A DNA stretch of 64,000 nucleotides. Origin: Streptomyces iakyrus (GTDB lineage Bacteria; Actinomycetota; Actinomycetes; Streptomycetales; Streptomycetaceae). Where the stretch lies: positions 151,189-215,188 of the forward strand of contig NZ_JNXI01000019.1 in NCBI RefSeq assembly GCF_000717055.1, in the 5' to 3' direction. Each line of letters opens with the position of its first letter. Position 1 is the stretch's first letter. A program made the translations under genes and the position numbers. Of this stretch, positions 52,501-59,410 are shown in pieces. The notes below the pieces were generated by a model, which did no database searches, was not told the origin of the DNA, and saw only the letters and a program-made list of their open reading frames with translations.

Positions 52501-53793
52501 GTGGCGTCCACGGTCACCTCGAAGGCGTCGGAGAACCCGACGGCTTCCGCCCGACCGGGATACGGCCGGCTGCTGCGCACCCGCGGCACCTGGACGTTCC
52601 TGCTCCCCGGCTTCGCGGCACGCCAGCCGTTCGCGATGCTGACCATCTCCATCGTGCTGCTGGTGCAGCACACCACCGGTTCCTACGGAGCGGCGGGCGC
52701 CGCCGCGGCCGTCACCGGCGTCTCCATGGCCCTGTTCGCGCCCTACAGCGGCCGTCTCGCCGATCGCTACGGGCAGCGCGCCGTGCTGGTCCCCGGAGTG
52801 CTGCTGCACGCGGTGTCCGGTCTGACGCTGACCGCGCTCGCGCTGCTGGACGCGCCCCTGTGGGCGGTGTTCGCGGCGGCCGTCCCGACCGGCGCCTCGG
52901 TGCCGCAGGTCGGCCCGATGGTGCGGGCCCGCTGGGGCGTGAAGCTCAAGGACTCGCCGCTGATGACCACCGCCGCGGCCTTCGAGTCCGTCACGGACGA
53001 ACTGACCTTCGTGGTCGGACCGCTGCTGGCCACCGCCCTGTGCACGGCCGTCGACCCGGCCGCCGGGCTCGTCACGGAAGCCTCGCTGACCCTGATCGGC
53101 GGCCTGCTGTTCGCCGCGCAGAAGAGCACGCAGCCCTCGGTCGCCACCGGCGGGCACGCGCGCGTGGAGCACGCTTCGGCGCTGCGCGTCCCCGGGGTGC
53201 GCGTGCTGATCGTGACCTTCCTGGGCATCGGCACGGTCTTCGGCGGCATGCAGGTCTCCCTGGCCGCGTTCACCGAGTCGATCGGCGAACCGGGCCTGAA
53301 CGGCGTCCTCTACGGCGTCTTCGCCGCGGGCAACATGCTCTCCGGCGTGGTCTGCGGCGCGATCGCCTGGAAGGCCGCCCCGCAGCGGCGCCTGGTCACC
53401 GGCTACGCGGCGCTGGCCCTGGCCGCGTCCGGCCTGTGGGCCGCCCACTCCGTGCCGGTCCTCGCCGGCCTCGGTCTGCTGGTCGGCATGTGCATCGCGC
53501 CCGCCCTGATCACCGGCTACACCCTGGTCGACAGCCTGGTCCCGGCCGGTGCCCGCACCGAGGCCTTCACCTGGCTGACCGGGGCGGTCGCGCTGGGCCA
53601 GGCAGCCGCCGTCACGGTCGCCGGACAGCTGGAGGACCGCTTCTGGTCGGGAGCCGGTTTCCTGGTGCCGATGGGCGGCACGGTGCTGGCCCTGGCGACC
53701 CTCCTGGCGCTGCGCTCCCGGCTGGCGGCGCGGGCGGGCGGGCGGACCGTAGCACGTGGCGTGGGTCACCGCGTGCCGGTGGCAGTGGACTGA
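52501..53793 (+). CDS. MFS transporter
   Basis: 430 residues from GTG, 12 membrane helices. The loop 2-3 motif is YSGRLADRYGQRAVLVPGVL (G-x-L-a-D-R-x-G-x-R). Further helices include FLGIGTVFGGMQVSLAAFTE and VLAGLGLLVGMCIAPALITG. It looks like a drug/metabolite exporter of the 12-helix type; substrate unknown. It is followed at 67 bp by the CIRCE-controlled fmdB gene. Confidence 0.88.
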   Translation: MASTVTSKASENPTASARPGYGRLLRTRGTWTFLLPGFAARQPFAMLTISIVLLVQHTTGSYGAAGAAAAVTGVSMALFAPYSGRLADRYGQRAVLVPGVLLHAVSGLTLTALALLDAPLWAVFAAAVPTGASVPQVGPMVRARWGVKLKDSPLMTTAAAFESVTDELTFVVGPLLATALCTAVDPAAGLVTEASLTLIGGLLFAAQKSTQPSVATGGHARVEHASALRVPGVRVLIVTFLGIGTVFGGMQVSLAAFTESIGEPGLNGVLYGVFAAGNMLSGVVCGAIAWKAAPQRRLVTGYAALALAASGLWAAHSVPVLAGLGLLVGMCIAPALITGYTLVDSLVPAGARTEAFTWLTGAVALGQAAAVTVAGQLEDRFWSGAGFLVPMGGTVLALATLLALRSRLAARAGGRTVARGVGHRVPVAVD

Positions 53794-53823
53794 GCGGCCG
53801 GAATACGTCACTATGGATCGTCG

Positions 53824-53850
53824 TTAGCACTCATCGAGTGAGAGTGCCAG
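53824..53850 (+). promoter_or_regulatory. CIRCE element (HrcA operator)
   Basis: TTAGCACTC, a 9-nt spacer, then GAGTGCCAG. The left half is identical to the CIRCE consensus TTAGCACTC-N9-GAGTGCTAA and the right half matches 7 of 9. It ends 10 bp before the GTG of the FmdB-family gene and overlaps its GGAGG. HrcA binding here would repress at normal temperature. Confidence 0.8.
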
Positions 53851-53860
53851 GAGGAAGACA

Positions 53861-54178
53861 GTGCCGACCTACCAGTACCAGTGCACCGCGTGCGGCGAGG
53901 GCCTCGAGGCGGTGCAGAAGTTCACTGACGACGCCCTCACCGAGTGCCCCAGCTGCCAGGGCCGCCTGAAGAAGGTGTTCTCGGCGGTCGGCATTGTCTT
54001 CAAGGGCTCCGGCTTCTACCGGAACGACAGCCGCGGCTCCTCGTCGAGCAGCTCGCCGGCTGCGAAGTCGTCGAGCTCCTCGGGCTCGTCGTCCTCCGAC
54101 TCCGGCTCGTCGAGCTCCGCTTCGAGCTCGTCGTCGAGCACCGGCAGCACCTCCTCCAGCAGCACCACCGCCGCGTAA
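53861..54178 (+). CDS. FmdB-family zinc-ribbon protein, Ruc-like redox-regulated chaperone
   Basis: 105 residues. N-terminal zinc ribbon: PTYQYQCTACGEGLEAVQKF with TECPSCQGRL (four Cys), then VFSAVGIVFKGSGFYRND. The last 45 residues are almost only Ser with some Gly, Ala and Thr, hence disordered. This matches the mycobacterial chaperone Ruc (Rv0991c): zinc ribbon, disordered tail, heat induction through HrcA, and a location close to 5-FTHF cyclo-ligase/galU/moeA. A near-perfect CIRCE lies just upstream. GTG start with GGAGG 7 nt upstream. Confidence 0.85.
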   Translation: MPTYQYQCTACGEGLEAVQKFTDDALTECPSCQGRLKKVFSAVGIVFKGSGFYRNDSRGSSSSSSPAAKSSSSSGSSSSDSGSSSSASSSSSSTGSTSSSSTTAA

Positions 54179-54193
54179 GGCCTGATTCTTACG

Positions 54194-54224
54194 GGACCCT
54201 GTCGCCCTCCGGGCGACGGGGTCC
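54194..54224 (+). terminator. Terminator after fmdB
   Basis: GGACCCTGTCGCCC (54194-54207) pairs along 14 bp (one G-U) with GGGCGACGGGGTCC (54211-54224) around a TCC loop, 16 bp after the stop codon. Confidence 0.85.
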
Positions 54225-54256
54225 TCGGCGTTTCCGCATGCGGTTAAGGTGCGGGC

Positions 54257-55117
54257 ATGGCGAACAAGGCGAACGTGGCGGACCAGGAAGGCGCCGGGAT
54301 CGGCGTCATCGGCGGCTCGGGGTTCTACTCCTTCCTCGACGACGTGACCGAGATCCAGGTCGACACCCCGTACGGGCCGCCCAGCGACTCCCTCTTCCTC
54401 GGTGACGTCGCCGGCCGGCGGGTCGCCTTCCTGCCGCGGCACGGGCGCGGTCACCACCTGCCGCCGCACCGGATCAACTACCGGGCCAACCTGTGGGCGC
54501 TGCGCTCGGTCGGCGTGCGCCAGGTCCTGGCCCCGTGCGCCGTGGGCGGCCTGCGCCCCGAGTACGGTCCGGGCACCCTGCTGGTGCCGGACCAGCTGGT
54601 GGACCGCACGAAGTCCCGCGCCAACAGCTACTTCGACGGGCTGCCGCTGCCCGACGGCTCCGTGCCGAACGTGGTGCACGTGTCGCTGGCCGACCCCTAC
54701 TGCCCCGCGGGGCGGGCCGTCGCACTGAAGGCGGCGCGCGGCCGGGACTGGGAGCCGGTGGACGGCGGCACGCTGGTCGTGGTCGAGGGGCCGCGCTTCT
54801 CGACGCGTGCGGAATCGTTGTGGCACCAGGCGCAGGGCTGGTCGGTGGTCGGCATGACCGGCCACCCCGAGGCGGCGCTCGCCCGGGAGCTGGAGCTCTG
54901 CTACACGTCCCTGACCCTCGTCACCGACCTCGACGCGGGCGCCGAGACGGGCGAGGGCGTCTCGCACGACGAGGTGCTGCGGGTGTTCGCGGCGAATGTG
55001 GACCGGCTGCGGGGGGTGCTGTTCGACGCGGTGGCCGGGCTGCCCGCGGAGGGTGAGCGGGACTGTTTGTGTGTGCGTGCGCTGGGTGGGATGGATCCGG
55101 GGTTCGCACTGCCGTAG
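54257..55117 (+). CDS. mtnP: S-methyl-5'-thioadenosine phosphorylase
   Basis: 286 residues of the PNP/MTAP family: IGVIGGSGFYSFL (phosphate loop), FLPRHGRGHHLPPHRINYRA, APCAVGGLRPEYGPG, VVEGPRFSTRAESLW and VGMTGHPEAALARELELCY. It splits MTA from polyamine/SAM metabolism into adenine and methylthioribose-1-phosphate. The ATG lies 6 nt after TAAGGT (54245-54250), a leaderless-type promoter directly behind the fmdB terminator. Confidence 0.93.
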   Translation: MANKANVADQEGAGIGVIGGSGFYSFLDDVTEIQVDTPYGPPSDSLFLGDVAGRRVAFLPRHGRGHHLPPHRINYRANLWALRSVGVRQVLAPCAVGGLRPEYGPGTLLVPDQLVDRTKSRANSYFDGLPLPDGSVPNVVHVSLADPYCPAGRAVALKAARGRDWEPVDGGTLVVVEGPRFSTRAESLWHQAQGWSVVGMTGHPEAALARELELCYTSLTLVTDLDAGAETGEGVSHDEVLRVFAANVDRLRGVLFDAVAGLPAEGERDCLCVRALGGMDPGFALP

Positions 55118-55245
55118 GGGGTCGGCTGTAGGCAGGGGGTCGGGTCCTAGGCGGGGGGTCGGGTCCTAGCCAGGGGGTCGGCTGTAGGCAGGGGGGCGGG
55201 TCCTAGGCGGGGGGTCGGCTGTAGGCGCGGGGTCGGCTGTAGGCG
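55117..55245. repeat. Seven tandem 18/19-bp repeats
   Basis: Seven head-to-tail units begin GGGGGTCGG (unit 5 GGGGGGCGG, unit 7 CGGGGTCGG). Two versions alternate: GGCTGTAGGC (18 bp; units 1, 4, 6, 7) and GGGTCCTAG (19 bp; units 2, 3, 5). Without unique spacers it is a minisatellite, not a CRISPR. It starts at the stop codon of mtnP. Confidence 0.85.
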
Positions 55246-55282
55246 CTTGAGGGTGGCGGAAGTCGCCATTCGGGTTAGGGAG

Positions 55283-55310
55283 TTGTCCACAGGCCGGCGG
55301 TGGGTCCACA
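55283..55310 (+). promoter_or_regulatory. DnaA-box-like site pair
   Basis: TTGTCCACA at 55283-55291 is the preferred Streptomyces DnaA box. GGGTCCACA at 55302-55310 is a weaker copy 19 bp away; both continue GGCC. A single pair is far from an origin; local DnaA control or titration is possible. Confidence 0.4.
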
Positions 55311-55376
55311 GGCCTGAGCGGGCCGTGGCGAGAGGCCTCATCGTGGGGAGCGCAAGCCGGTCCCTCGTCGTCACAG

Positions 55377-55979
55377 GTGGTGGTCCCCGTGTCCCTCGCT
55401 CGTCCCTCGGTCGTTCCCTCGTCTCCCTCCTGGTCGCTCGCCGCGTGCCCGCCCGGGGCGGAGGTGCCCGCGACCCGTGAGGTGCCGCGGTTCGATCCGG
55501 TACGGGTGCGCGGCGGGCACCGGTCCGGCCGGCTCGTCCGGCACCGGCGGCGGGCCGTGGCCGTGGGGCTCGCCGTCACCGCCACGGCCCTCGTGGCGGC
55601 GGGCCCGCGCGGGAGCGACGGGGCCCGTGGCCATCCCCGGGCCCGGCCTCCCGCGCAGACGGCCCCGGTGTCCGGAGAGCATCCCGCGCACACGCGCCGT
55701 ACCGCCGGGTCGGTGACGGCCCCGGTGCGGATCGCCGACGCGGCCACGGTACGGCTGCTGCGGCCGGGCGACCGGGTCGACGTCATCGCCGCCGAGGGGG
55801 CGGTGCCGGGCGGCGAGGCCCGGGTGGTCGCGCGCGGCGCCAGGGTGACGAAGGTGCCGGAGCCGCTGGAGGGCGCGGGCGACACCGGTGCGCTGGTCGT
55901 GCTGTCGCTGCCGCGGGCCACCGCCGCCCGGCTGGCCGGCGCGAGCGCCAGCGGGCGGCTGGCAGTGACGCTGTGGTGA
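55377..55979 (+). CDS. SAF/RcpC-type exported protein (CpaB-like)
   Basis: 200 residues. One N-terminal membrane segment (AVAVGLAVTATALVAAG) follows an Arg-rich stretch. The outside part has RIADAATVRLLRPGDRVDVI, EARVVARGARVTKVP and ALVVLSLPRATAARLAGASA, the pattern of the RcpC/CpaB domain of Flp (tight adherence) pilus assembly. No other pilus genes are in the window. GTG start without a clear ribosome-binding site; start uncertain. Confidence 0.7.
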   Translation: MVVPVSLARPSVVPSSPSWSLAACPPGAEVPATREVPRFDPVRVRGGHRSGRLVRHRRRAVAVGLAVTATALVAAGPRGSDGARGHPRARPPAQTAPVSGEHPAHTRRTAGSVTAPVRIADAATVRLLRPGDRVDVIAAEGAVPGGEARVVARGARVTKVPEPLEGAGDTGALVVLSLPRATAARLAGASASGRLAVTLW

Positions 55980-56114
55980 TCGCGTGCATGATCTCGTCAA
56001 GGTCCTCGTTCGAGGGACCTGGTTGCCCGGTTCGGCCCACCGGTGACGTAGGTTGCGGAGCGTTTTGTTCCACACGCTGCTCTACAAGCTGCTCGTATGA
56101 GGAGAGGCCCCCAG

Positions 56115-56573
56115 GTGAGCGAGAAGAAGGAGCCGAGTGTCTGGGAGGGCTTCAGGGCCTTCCTGATGCGCGGGAACGTCGTCGATCTGGCGGTGGCGGT
56201 GGTGATCGGTGCCGCCTTCACCAACATCGTCAACGCCGTGGTGAAGGGGATCATCAACCCGGTCGTCGGCGCCATCGGGACGAAGAACCTCGACCACTAC
56301 AGCTCGTGCCTGAGCTCGACCTGCGAGGGCGAGCAGGGCATCCAGATCCTGTGGGGTTCCGTCCTCGGTGCCGCCCTGAGTTTCGTGATCACCGCGGCGG
56401 TCGTCTACTTCCTGATGGTCCTGCCCATGGCGAAGTACCTCGCCCGGCAGGAAGCACGCCGGAAGGCGAAGGAGGGCACCCAGGAGATTCTCGAGGTGAC
56501 CGAGCTGGAGGTCCTGAAGGAGATCCGGGACGCCCTGGTCGCGCAGCGCGGCTCGGGGCACGACCGGGAGTAG
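56115..56573 (+). CDS. mscL: Large-conductance mechanosensitive channel
   Basis: 152 residues. N-terminal EGFRAFLMRGNVVDLAVAVV, TM1 continuing IGAAFTNIVNAVV, and TM2 GAALSFVITAAVVYFLMVLP. The C-terminal helix is charged. MscL opens under high membrane tension to release solutes. The chosen GTG has GGAGAGG upstream; an ATG six codons earlier is less likely. mscL is also near this locus in mycobacteria. Confidence 0.95.
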   Translation: MSEKKEPSVWEGFRAFLMRGNVVDLAVAVVIGAAFTNIVNAVVKGIINPVVGAIGTKNLDHYSSCLSSTCEGEQGIQILWGSVLGAALSFVITAAVVYFLMVLPMAKYLARQEARRKAKEGTQEILEVTELEVLKEIRDALVAQRGSGHDRE

Positions 56574-56583
56574 CGCGACGGCT

Positions 56584-56763
56584 TCAGAGGTGGTGGGGCG
56601 GCTTCTCGTCGAGGAAGCGCTTGAGGTCCGCCGCACTGCCGCCGGAGTCGGTGCGCTCGCCCCAGCCGCGGTCGGTGTCGTCGGATGACTGCTGGTCGAG
56701 CGGGTCGTCGAAGACCAGCGCGGGCTTCGGCTCGCGCGGCTCGGGGCCGGGGACGGTACTCAT
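56584..56763 (-). CDS. Small conserved-looking acidic protein, leaderless
   Basis: 59 residues: MSTVPGPEPREPKPALVFDD, a middle with DDTDRGWGERTDSGGSA, and the C-terminus DLKRFLDEKPPHHL. The ATG lies exactly 6 nt after TACCCT on the minus strand (56775-56770). That box is back-to-back with a plus-strand TACGGT, which supports a real gene. No known domain. Confidence 0.65.
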   Translation of the reverse strand: MSTVPGPEPREPKPALVFDDPLDQQSSDDTDRGWGERTDSGGSAADLKRFLDEKPPHHL

Positions 56764-56795
56764 GCAACCAGGGTACGGTCGCGGAGAAATTCCCC

Positions 56796-58052
56796 GTGCC
56801 TTCTGCTCTGCTGGGACGCATGACGTCCAGCCCCACTCCCCCGCCCGGCGCCTCGCGCCCGCCCGGCACCCAGGGGGCGCTGCGCAGGCTCCGGGCCCGT
56901 GGCCGCGACGAGGCGCACCGGACGGCCTCGCCGCTGGAGCTCTTCTTCGACCTGTGCTTCGTCGTGGCGGTCGCCCAGGCGGGCATCGAGCTGGTGCACT
57001 CCGTCGCCGAGGGGCACGCGGGCCAGGGCATCCTCGACTACGCGATGGTGTTCTTCGCCCTGTGGTGGGCGTGGATGAACTTCACCTGGTTCGCCTCGGC
57101 GTACGACAACGACGACGTCCTCTACCGGGTGGTCACGCTGGTGCAGATCGCCGGTGTGCTGGTCCTCGCGGCGGGCGTCTCGCGGGCGTTCGAGGACCAC
57201 GAGTACCTCGTGGTCTGGCTCGGTTACGCGATCATGCGGGTGGCCATGGCGGCACAGTGGCTGCGGGCGGCCCGCGCCGCCCGGGGCCCGGAGCGCACGA
57301 CGGCCCTGCGGTACGCCGGCGGCGTGCTGGCGTGCCAGGTCGGCTGGCTGGGGCTGCTCTTCCTGCCCGGGGGAGCCCGGCCCTGGTGGTTCCTGGTGAT
57401 GGCGCTGCTGGAGATGTGCGTGCCGCCCTTCGCGGAGAGGGACCACTCCACGTCCTGGCACCCCCGCCACATCGCGGAGCGGTACGGACTGTTCACCATC
57501 ATCGTGCTCGGCGAGACGATCGCGGCGGCCACGATCGCCGTGAAGTCCGGCATCGACGAGAACGACGCGCTGGGCGAGCTCCTCCCCATCGCGGCGGGCG
57601 GGCTGCTGGTCATCTTCGCCGCGTGGTGGATCTACTTCGTGGTGCCCATCCACGGCCATCTGCGGACCAACCGCCAGGCGTTCCTGTGGGGCTACGGCCA
57701 CTACCTCGTGTTCGCCTCGGCGGCGGCGATCGGGGCCGGGCTGGAGGTGGCGGTGGAGCAGACGGTCGGCAAGGCCCACATCTCCACGCTGGCGGCGTCG
57801 GCCGCGGTGACACTGCCGACGGCCCTGTACCTGCTCACGGTGTGGGCCCTGCACTCGCGCCACTTCAAGCGGGGCATCACCCAGCAGCTGGTGCTGCCGA
57901 CGACGGCCCTGCTGGTGATCTGCTGCACCTTCCTGGGTCACTGGGCGGTGTTCTCGGCGGGAGTGGTCTGTGCCCTGTCGGTGGTGGCCGGAGAGACCCT
58001 GGCCACGCGCCTGACCGCACGGGAGGGCGGGCCGGCGATGCGAACCGGGTGA
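56796..58052 (+). CDS. Low-temperature-requirement A (LtrA) family membrane protein
   Basis: 418 residues from GTG 56796, GGAG 9 nt upstream (ATG 56820 is the alternative). LtrA hallmark near the first helix: ASPLELFFDLCFVVAVAQAG; then FALWWAWMNFTWFASAYDND, RYGLFTIIVLGETIAAATIA and YGHYLVFASAAAIGAGLE. About ten to twelve helices. Named from a Listeria cold-growth mutant; biochemical role unknown. Confidence 0.9.
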   Translation: MPSALLGRMTSSPTPPPGASRPPGTQGALRRLRARGRDEAHRTASPLELFFDLCFVVAVAQAGIELVHSVAEGHAGQGILDYAMVFFALWWAWMNFTWFASAYDNDDVLYRVVTLVQIAGVLVLAAGVSRAFEDHEYLVVWLGYAIMRVAMAAQWLRAARAARGPERTTALRYAGGVLACQVGWLGLLFLPGGARPWWFLVMALLEMCVPPFAERDHSTSWHPRHIAERYGLFTIIVLGETIAAATIAVKSGIDENDALGELLPIAAGGLLVIFAAWWIYFVVPIHGHLRTNRQAFLWGYGHYLVFASAAAIGAGLEVAVEQTVGKAHISTLAASAAVTLPTALYLLTVWALHSRHFKRGITQQLVLPTTALLVICCTFLGHWAVFSAGVVCALSVVAGETLATRLTAREGGPAMRTG

Positions 58053-58060
58053 GGCCCCCC

Positions 58061-58170
58061 CACGATCCGGTTCGCGGTCGGGTCCACGATCCAGCCCGCG
58101 GTCGGGCCCACGCGTAGGTCAGCCGGCTGACGCGGCAGCCCCAGGTCAACCGGCTGACGCGGCAGCCACC
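58061..58170. repeat. Two successive tandem duplications
   Basis: A 24-bp unit beginning CACGATCC occurs at 58061 and 58085. Directly after, a 27/28-bp unit beginning AGGTCAGCCGGCTGACGC (second copy AGGTCAACCGG) occurs at 58116 and 58143. Each unit of the latter contains a CAGCCGGCTG-type palindrome. They lie between the LtrA stop and the next gene. Confidence 0.75.
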
Positions 58171-58216
58171 GGCCCGGTACGCCCGCCGGGGCCGGCCGCG
58201 GACGAGACTGTGCCCC

Positions 58217-59245
58217 ATGACAGTTGACGCACTGACGGATGTCTCCGGCCTGCGTGTGGGACACGCGACGCGCACCGGCGACGGTTGGCTCACCGGCACC
58301 ACGGTCGTGCTCGCCCCGGAGGGCGGGGCCGTGGCCGCCGTGGACGTGCGGGGCGGCGGGCCCGGCACCAAGGAGACGGACGCGCTGGATCCGCGCAACG
58401 TGGTACGGACGGTGGAGGCGGTCGTGCTGACCGGCGGCAGCGCGTACGGGCTCGACGCCGCGTCGGGGGTCATGGCCTGGCTGGAGGAGCGGGGTCGCGG
58501 GATCCGCGTCGGGCCGGAAGCGGGGGAGGTCGTGCCCGTGGTGCCCGCCGCCTGCGTCTTCGACCTGGGGCGGGGCGGTGACTTCCGGGCCCGGCCGGAC
58601 GCGGCGACCGGCCGGGCCGCGGTGGAGGCCGCCGCGGCGGGCGAGGTCGGCGCGCCGGTGCCCCAGGGGTGCGTGGGGGCGGGCACGGGAGCGGTGGCCG
58701 GGGTGGTGAAGGGCGGCATCGGCAGCGCGAGCACGGTGCTCGGATCGGGGATCACGGTGGCCGCGCTGGTCGTGGCCAACGCGGCGGGATCGGCGGTGGA
58801 TCCGGAAACGGGGGTGCTGTACGGGGAGTTGTTCCAGGGGCGGGTTGAGTACCCGGCGGAGGAGGTGCACGCTCGGGCACGGCGGCGGCTCGCCGAGGCT
58901 GCCGCGAGGAATACGCAGCCCCCGCTCAACACGACGCTCGCGGTGGTCGCCACGGACGCGGACCTGTCCAAGGCGCAGGCCCAGAAGCTGGCCGGCACGG
59001 CGCACGACGGCATCGCCCGTGCGGTGCGTCCGGTGCATCTCCTCAACGACGGGGACACGGTGTTCGCGCTGGCGACGGGTGGCCGGGCGCTGGACGCGGC
59101 GGACCCGCTCGCTCTGAACGAGATCCTCGCGGCGGGTGCGGACATGGTGACGCGCGCGATCGTCCGGGCCGTGCGGGCGGCGCACCCGGTGGATGGTCCG
59201 GGCGGGGCGTGGCCGTCGTACGGGGAGCTGTACGCGGGGGGCTGA
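58217..59245 (+). CDS. P1-family (DmpA/L-aminopeptidase-esterase) self-processing peptidase
   Basis: 342 residues: LTDVSGLRVGHATRTGDGWL at the start, VLTGGSAYGLDAASGVMAWL, VPQGCVGAGTGAVAGVVKGG and the processing/nucleophile site PPLNTTLAVVATDAD (Asn238-Thr239). The chain is expected to cut itself there into two subunits. Family members are D-amino-stereospecific or beta-peptide aminopeptidases. Natural substrate unknown. ATG 7 nt after GAGACT. Confidence 0.9.
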   Translation: MTVDALTDVSGLRVGHATRTGDGWLTGTTVVLAPEGGAVAAVDVRGGGPGTKETDALDPRNVVRTVEAVVLTGGSAYGLDAASGVMAWLEERGRGIRVGPEAGEVVPVVPAACVFDLGRGGDFRARPDAATGRAAVEAAAAGEVGAPVPQGCVGAGTGAVAGVVKGGIGSASTVLGSGITVAALVVANAAGSAVDPETGVLYGELFQGRVEYPAEEVHARARRRLAEAAARNTQPPLNTTLAVVATDADLSKAQAQKLAGTAHDGIARAVRPVHLLNDGDTVFALATGGRALDAADPLALNEILAAGADMVTRAIVRAVRAAHPVDGPGGAWPSYGELYAGG

Positions 59246-59410
59246 ACAGGCCTGCGGGCACAGCGGATCCACAGCCGAACCGGAATTTGTCGCGGTTCTG
59301 TCACGTGACGGCCTTCATGGGGAACGGACGGAACCCGACCGGCTCCCCGGCCCCTCTTCCCTCACGTACCGGAGCGGATCACGCGACATCACACGAACTG
59401 GGAGCAGCCC

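Noticed and set aside
55117..55245. Possible CRISPR array
   Set aside because: Repeats are contiguous, 18-19 bp, with no unique spacers and no cas genes nearby.
55283..55310. Replication origin
   Set aside because: Only two DnaA-like boxes are seen; Streptomyces oriC has many clustered boxes beside dnaA and dnaN, absent here.
55783..56073. 96-codon minus-strand frame starting MEQNAPQPTSPVG
   Set aside because: It overlaps the SAF-domain gene for most of its length, turns Arg/Ala-rich there, and lacks a ribosome-binding site.
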